This document shows, in pieces, positions 63,600 to 64,000 of a stretch of DNA of 64,000 bases; position 1 is the stretch's first letter; each line of letters opens with the position of its first letter. The notes under the pieces were generated by a model that worked only from the letters and a program-made list of their open reading frames with translations, ran no database searches and had not been told where the DNA came from. Source of the stretch: Chitinophagaceae bacterium (GTDB taxonomy: Bacteria > Bacteroidota > Bacteroidia > Chitinophagales > Chitinophagaceae); assembly GCA_947457465.1 (NCBI GenBank), contig CANGWB010000002.1, forward strand, positions 124,001 through 188,000, read 5' to 3'. The position numbers and the translations under genes were made by a program.

Positions 63600-64000
63600 T
63601 GAGAAGGACAGTAATATCAATTTTTATATTGGCAAGCGTTAACGCTTTTGCCCAAACAGAAACCTTAACTAAAGAGGATTTGGCTAAGGAGCTTCAACCT
63701 TTAAAGACAAATATTCAGACCTTGCAGAATGAGAATGGAGGTTTAAAATCTGAAATAAGCAATCTGAACACAGAACTATCTAAGGCTAACAAAAGTATTG
63801 ACAGTTTAAGAACTCTGACGCAAGAAAATAGCTCCGCTATTTCTCAAACCGCAAATCAATTAGGTATTCAGATTACAACTACTGAACAAACAGCAAACAA
63901 AAGAATAGACGAAGTCGGACAATCTTTAAGCACAAATTCTCTCTACGGAATTATCGGAGTGCTTTCAGCAATCTTGCTTTCAGGTCTTTTGTATTGGCTA
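63599..64000 (+). CDS. Exported coiled-coil protein with membrane segment, partial (island gene 3)
   Basis: The gene starts at the ATG overlapping the gene 2 stop (TAATG) and runs past the window end; 134 codons are visible. They show a signal peptide (MRRTVISIFILASVNAFAQ), a long heptad-like coiled coil (about 25-108; PLKTNIQTLQNENGGLKSEI and following) and a hydrophobic stretch starting SLYGIIGVLSAILLSGLLYW (about 113-133). This suggests a membrane-tethered extracytoplasmic stalk. No family is recognised. The tight overlap with gene 2 indicates translational coupling. Confidence 0.75.
   Translation, partial: MRRTVISIFILASVNAFAQTETLTKEDLAKELQPLKTNIQTLQNENGGLKSEISNLNTELSKANKSIDSLRTLTQENSSAISQTANQLGIQITTTEQTANKRIDEVGQSLSTNSLYGIIGVLSAILLSGLLYWL

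Larger units (their letters stand above)
59771..64000 (+). mobile_element. Left end of an integrated element (continues past window)
   Basis: The stretch holds a candidate att sequence, a tyrosine recombinase and three AT-rich genes on the same strand. Composition drops clearly in G+C from about 61280 on relative to the rest of the window, with AT-ending codons. The right end is not visible, so neither element type nor size can be given. No transfer (tra/mob) or phage structural genes are seen in this part. Confidence 0.7.

Overview
This is a chromosomal window from a member of the Bacteroidota, most likely a Chitinophagaceae-like gliding bacterium. The signs are two SusC/SusD outer-membrane uptake pairs, three surface proteins with C-terminal type IX secretion (T9SS) sorting domains, GldF/GldG, a FecI-type sigma and FecR-type anti-sigma pair, a MurF-Alr fusion, and repeated use of the Bacteroidota -7 promoter box TAnnTTTG. 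Most of the window is ordinary core genome. The last 4 kb is the left end of an integrated element.

Region 1-20.3 kb is mainly housekeeping: a cut-off methylmalonyl-CoA epimerase, iscS-iscU-iscA (Fe-S assembly), two T9SS cargo proteins, gldFG, a TerC-type membrane protein, murF-alr, lspA, fumC, a crotonase with a stand-alone B12-binding domain, gltX, a polysaccharide deacetylase, a lipoprotein and tatD. Gaps here hold two families of short periodic repeats: 7-mers around murF-alr, lspA and fumC, and 9-mers after iscA. The 9-mer family also sits in frame inside gltX.

Region 20.3-30 kb is a trans-envelope signalling and uptake locus: sigma factor, FecR-like anti-sigma, SusC with an N-terminal STN domain, SusD, a secreted alpha/beta hydrolase and a DctA-type carboxylate symporter. 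An exported N-formylglutamate amidohydrolase homologue lies beside it. Region 30-38 kb holds a 1937-residue T9SS protein with eight tandem domains of about 83 residues, an unusual glutamate racemase homologue with a signal peptide, and a methyltransferase. Region 38-44.3 kb is a second SusC/SusD operon with a small lipoprotein and a two-domain fasciclin lipoprotein, closed by a terminator.

Region 44-59.7 kb mixes single genes: a prohibitin-like lipoprotein, SRAP (YedK/HMCES) protease, GH53 galactanase, VIT1-type transporter, GNAT acetyltransferase, an MG2/TonB-plug protein next to gamma-glutamyltransferase, a DUF5686-type outer-membrane protein, an NAD(P)-binding protein and a SOUL heme-binding protein.

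From about 59.77 kb to the window end lies an integrated element: a sequence resembling a tRNA 3' end (candidate att site), an 11-bp tandem repeat, a complete tyrosine recombinase, then an AT-rich operon of three poorly known genes (exported SH3-like protein; large protein with a J-domain-like N terminus and a CFI-box C terminus; exported coiled-coil protein with a membrane segment, cut by the window end). This operon is the best candidate for an undescribed system. No complete tRNA, rRNA or CRISPR array was seen, and no gap without a gene exceeds 300 bases.
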